From NCBI RefSeq assembly GCF_007655135.1, contig NC_045131.1:19824001-19888000 (forward strand): 64,000 bases of DNA, given 5' to 3'. Under the pieces are notes generated by a model. That model searched no databases, was not told the origin of the DNA, and saw only the letters and a program-made list of their open reading frames with translations. How positions within the stretch are numbered: position 1 is the stretch's first letter; each line of letters starts with the position of its first letter. Position numbers and translations under genes: made by a program. The stretch comes from Punica granatum (taxonomy: Eukaryota; Streptophyta; Magnoliopsida; Myrtales; Lythraceae). Of this stretch, positions 61,301-64,000 are shown piece by piece.

Positions 61301-61622
61301 TCCGGAAAGCGATAAAGTCACTAGGCCGAAGCCCGAGGAAAGCAGTAAAATGGACGCGAAGTCCGTGGACGCGAAGTCCGGAAAGCGATAAAGTCACTAG
61401 GCCGAAGCCCGAGGAAAGCAGTAAAATGGACGCGAAGTCCGTGGACGCGAAGTCCTGAAAGCAGTAAAGTCACTAGGCCGAAGCCCGAGGAAAGCAGTAA
61501 AATGGACGCGAAGTCCGTGGACGCGAAGTCCGGAAAGCAGTAAAGTGGACGCGAAGTCCGTGGACGCGAAGTCCGGAAAGCGCTAAAGTGGACGCGAAGT
61601 CCGGAAAGCGATAAAGTGGATA
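58390..61622. repeat. 3.2-kb tandem array of 76/61-bp units in the F 3' UTR
   Basis: The unit joins gtggacgcgaagtcc (15 bp, one or two copies), ggaaagcagtaaagtcac, taggccgaagcccgagg and aaagcagtaaaat. Two copies of the 15-mer give 76 bp, one gives 61 bp (gtcac at 58504, 58580, 58641). About 43 units. Larger blocks are duplicated: the variant tggacgtgaagtccgaaaag occurs at 59131 and 59891 (760 bp apart, ten units) and cgatgttcgg at 60338 and 60566 (228 bp, three units). Confidence 0.97.
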
Positions 61623-64000
61623 GAGAGCAAGGGAAAGTAAGGGCGGGAAAGGATGCCAAGTAGTTCGTCGGGGATGTTGGCAGAGGTAGACTGTCCCGTT
61701 CCAAATCGAGCTTGTTATCTGTCTTTTCCTTGAGTTAGGGCCAAGAGAATTCTCTGTTATGCCTTCCACTCGGTTCGAATCCCCAATTTGTCGCACAAGC
61801 CAATCGCGTGTTCGTCAGGAAGGAGATGCCCCCCGGGGTTCCATGCGTATCTGCAGAGAAGAGCATAACTCTTCGTTAGTCATGTGGACAGTGGCGCGCG
61901 CCAAGTGTACAGGGCTGATGCTGTCCCGATGGTGTTGATCTGCTGTAGATTGGCGTTGCTGCTGCGATGAAGTTGCTTCGTCGATGCTTTGCCCTTTGGG
62001 TGGCGGTGTGTTTGATCTGCCGGAAGCCGGCTTTGCTGCTAGGGCAGTTACTCTTTGCCCTACCGGATGTCAGCTCTGTCACAGTGGCGATTGTAGTTCG
62101 CTAGGGACGCCCGGTTGTGCGATGAGGGATTCGAACTCTGGGGTAGAGTGCCTACGTATCCCGAGGAGTCGGGAATCAGAGTCTGCCCTAGTTCCCGCGT
62201 TTGTTGTACTTGTGATCCTGACATCATTAGTAAGTCATGGAGGTTACTAACAACGTGTAAGCGTGGGTAAAAAGATGTCTTTGAGACGCATGCTCTTTAG
62301 TTTCGGGTCGCCTGAGCGATCCGCAAAGAGTTTTTGTTTTAGCGATGCGAATGGGATCCCGCTTTCAGAGGCCCCGATGTGAGGCCTCCGGGGCTCCTGT
62401 TGGCCTTGCATGGGCACATCGAGACGTTCTCAAAGGTGCCCAAGTGGCTCTATCGGTTGTTCGACGCGCCTGTGAACTTAGGACCCTTCTTATCAAGGTG
62501 CCGTAGGGCGGCTGTATTTGTAACCCGCATGGGGAATTTTGTTCAAATTTGGTCAGACCTCGGTCTAGTCATTTTCAGAGTGTTATGACTAGACTCCCGG
62601 AAAGAAATGTCTAGGATTTTGGCTTTGTGGTAGCCGATTGAAGGGTGGCTGTGACCCATTTTGGAGTTATGTAAATGACAAGGAGAAAAGAGAAAGCTTA
62701 GAGAGCACGTTGCCCCAAGCTAAAAGGATACACGGGTTCACGCCTGCAGCGAAATGTACCCCCTTTTTGTCTTTCCTCGGTATGGGCTGCGCCAAACTCC
62801 TGGGATGGCGTGCTCGGTTGTCCACTACGCCTGGGGAAGAATCCGCCTTGGAAAGTTGAGTTATGTTGAAGAGCCGATCGGGGATCGCGTTGGAGTAGAC
62901 ATCCTGGCCATTTCCCTTGGGGATCCCTAGCTCGCGCAGTGTGCGAGAGCCTCGGGTGACTGTTTTGTTTATCTCTCGTTTTGCTCTCCTTTTACTACGG
63001 TCACCCACCTCGGGGCCGCACCTCTCAACCTAAAGGGGATGAACTCTCCTTTTGCCACGACCGCCCGCCTCGGGATTTTCGGTCATGCCTCTCTTTTGCC
63101 CTAGCTTTTGCCTAGGTCGCCCCGAGGGGTTTTCGACCTAGCGGGCTCGATTCTTTTATCTCTCGAGTTTGCAAGGGCGAAGTGCTCGAATGATTCGACA
63201 TTCGAGTGTGTTACGCTCTGTCTCCGTCGAGGAGTTGCGACTGCTGCTTCCCTTTTTGTTGGGATTTGTTCATTTCTTTTGGATCGGGGGTGCCGGTGCT
63301 TTTGGTGAACCTCGGCATTGCCCCATTTTTTATTGGCGGGTTTTTCCCGCTTCTTTTCTCTCTCTCTTCATTGGCGGGTTTATCCCGCTTCTTTTCGCTC
63401 TGTTTTTTTTCTCGCAGCTGGGGTCTGTATTGTGCCCCTTATACTTGTTTGAAACTCCTCGACTTTGCATCATCGAGGCTGCTTTTGTTTGCTTCGCCCC
63501 ATGGAGACTTAATGTACTTTGTTGTCCTAGCCCAATTTTGTGAGGGCTGGTTTTCTCAGAAGTCTGATGCTTGTGCACTCAAAAGCCGAACTTCGCGTCT
63601 TTTGTCCTTGCAAACTTTACAAGTCCTTTCCCCTATTGTCTAAAACGAAAACAAAATTGCCCCAGGAGCGTGGGTGACCAAGGTTGCCTCCGCGTGAATG
63701 TTGGACGGGGATGCCCCGGTCTTTGTGATTTGTGTCGGGCGTCTTGTACAACCATCGTCCCCGATCGTGCTTGTGGTTCCAGCATCAGTTGTACGCCGGA
63801 AAGGTGTGCTCTCGAAGCCGATAGGCAAGTTTGTTTGTCGATTGAGACGGTTGCGCTGAAGGCATGCAGCTCGTTCGGATGCTTCCGTCGTCGGCTTCAT
63901 AGGGGGTACCTCCTTGTCGGGCCCTTCCCTACTAAAGTATAGGAAGCAAGACCCGATAGGAGTTCTCGGGGAGGTGTGAACCCGCGCATCGCTCTTCGCC
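61623..64000 (-). other. Conserved 3' UTR block of F, no credible gene
   Basis: It aligns with D 36700-38900. ORFs here do not keep the frames of their D counterparts. Hairpins: CACGACCG (63056-63063) with CGGTCATG (63080-63087), CTAGGTCG (63112-63119) with CGACCTAG (63134-63141), GCGGGTTTTTCCCGC (63336-63350) and GCGGGTTTATCCCGC (63374-63388). Confidence 0.7.

Larger units (their letters stand above)
52965..64000 (-). mobile_element. Element F: 3' end of a subfamily-B Ogre/Tat element (minus strand)
   Basis: Complete 3' LTR (52965-58148), PPT (58149-58162), a large tandem array and about 2.4 kb of conserved 3' UTR reach the window end; coding parts would lie to the right. A possible target-site copy on the left is GCACT (52960-52964). 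Confidence 0.88.

Noticed and set aside
58390..61622. CRISPR-like look of regular repeats
   Set aside because: There are no unique spacers; the whole unit repeats, and the setting is a plant retrotransposon UTR.

Overview
This window looks like repeat-rich plant nuclear DNA, most likely from a dicot. I see no host gene, tRNA, rRNA or bacterial feature. Nearly every base can be assigned to one group of very large Ty3/gypsy LTR retrotransposons of the Tat/Ogre type. Shared hallmarks are LTRs of about 5 kb that open with TGTCAGCACCCC, a primer binding site matching the 3' end of a tRNA-Arg, the polypurine tract AAAGAGGGGCAAGC, an extra ORF before gag, a second (archaeal-type) RNase H, an apparent intron between protease and reverse transcriptase, and long 3' untranslated regions full of tandem repeats. 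The extra ORF is a DUF7745/plant-mobile-domain-like protein of a kind I associate with Myrtales such as pomegranate; that species hint is weak.

Layout, left to right. Element A1 (minus strand, 1-19723, cut by the window start): 3' LTR, PPT, repeat-rich 3' UTR, RT-RNaseH-aRNaseH-integrase, gag-protease, extra ORF, leader, PBS, 5' LTR. Element C (plus strand, from 19724): only its 3' UTR and 3' LTR are in the window, and the LTR is split by a solo LTR of a second subfamily, B (28132-33343, with target-site duplication); C ends at 34059. Element D (minus strand, subfamily B, 34060-43679): part of its 3' LTR, PPT, 3' UTR, leader, decayed PBS and part of its 5' LTR, with no gag or pol between. G (43680-45165) is an LTR piece of the C type. 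E (plus strand, A1 type, 45166-52964) has a complete 5' LTR, PBS, leader and extra ORF. F (minus strand, subfamily B, from 52965 to the window end) has a complete 3' LTR, PPT, a 3.2 kb tandem array and 3' UTR.

The boundaries support nesting: A1 lies in C, C in the 3' LTR of D, the solo LTR in the 3' LTR of C, G in the 5' LTR of D, E in G, and F in E. D is therefore the oldest. A1 and E are young copies of one lineage whose LTR carries a GC-rich 43-bp minisatellite that C and G lack.

As one unit, an intact element would be transcribed from the TATA box about 1.3-1.6 kb into the LTR, primed by tRNA-Arg and would make gag, protease, RT, two RNase H domains and integrase, with splicing joining protease to RT. 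A1 is nearly complete but carries in-frame TAG codons in gag and RT, a lost catalytic Asp in the second RNase H and a shattered extra ORF, so it is not autonomous as it stands. The least expected signal is a row of small hairpins in the 3' UTR, shared by all four elements whose 3' UTR is visible, with paired base changes between copies that keep the stems. Other notable signals are a copy of the first ten PBS bases inside every LTR end, and tandem arrays that differ from element to element.
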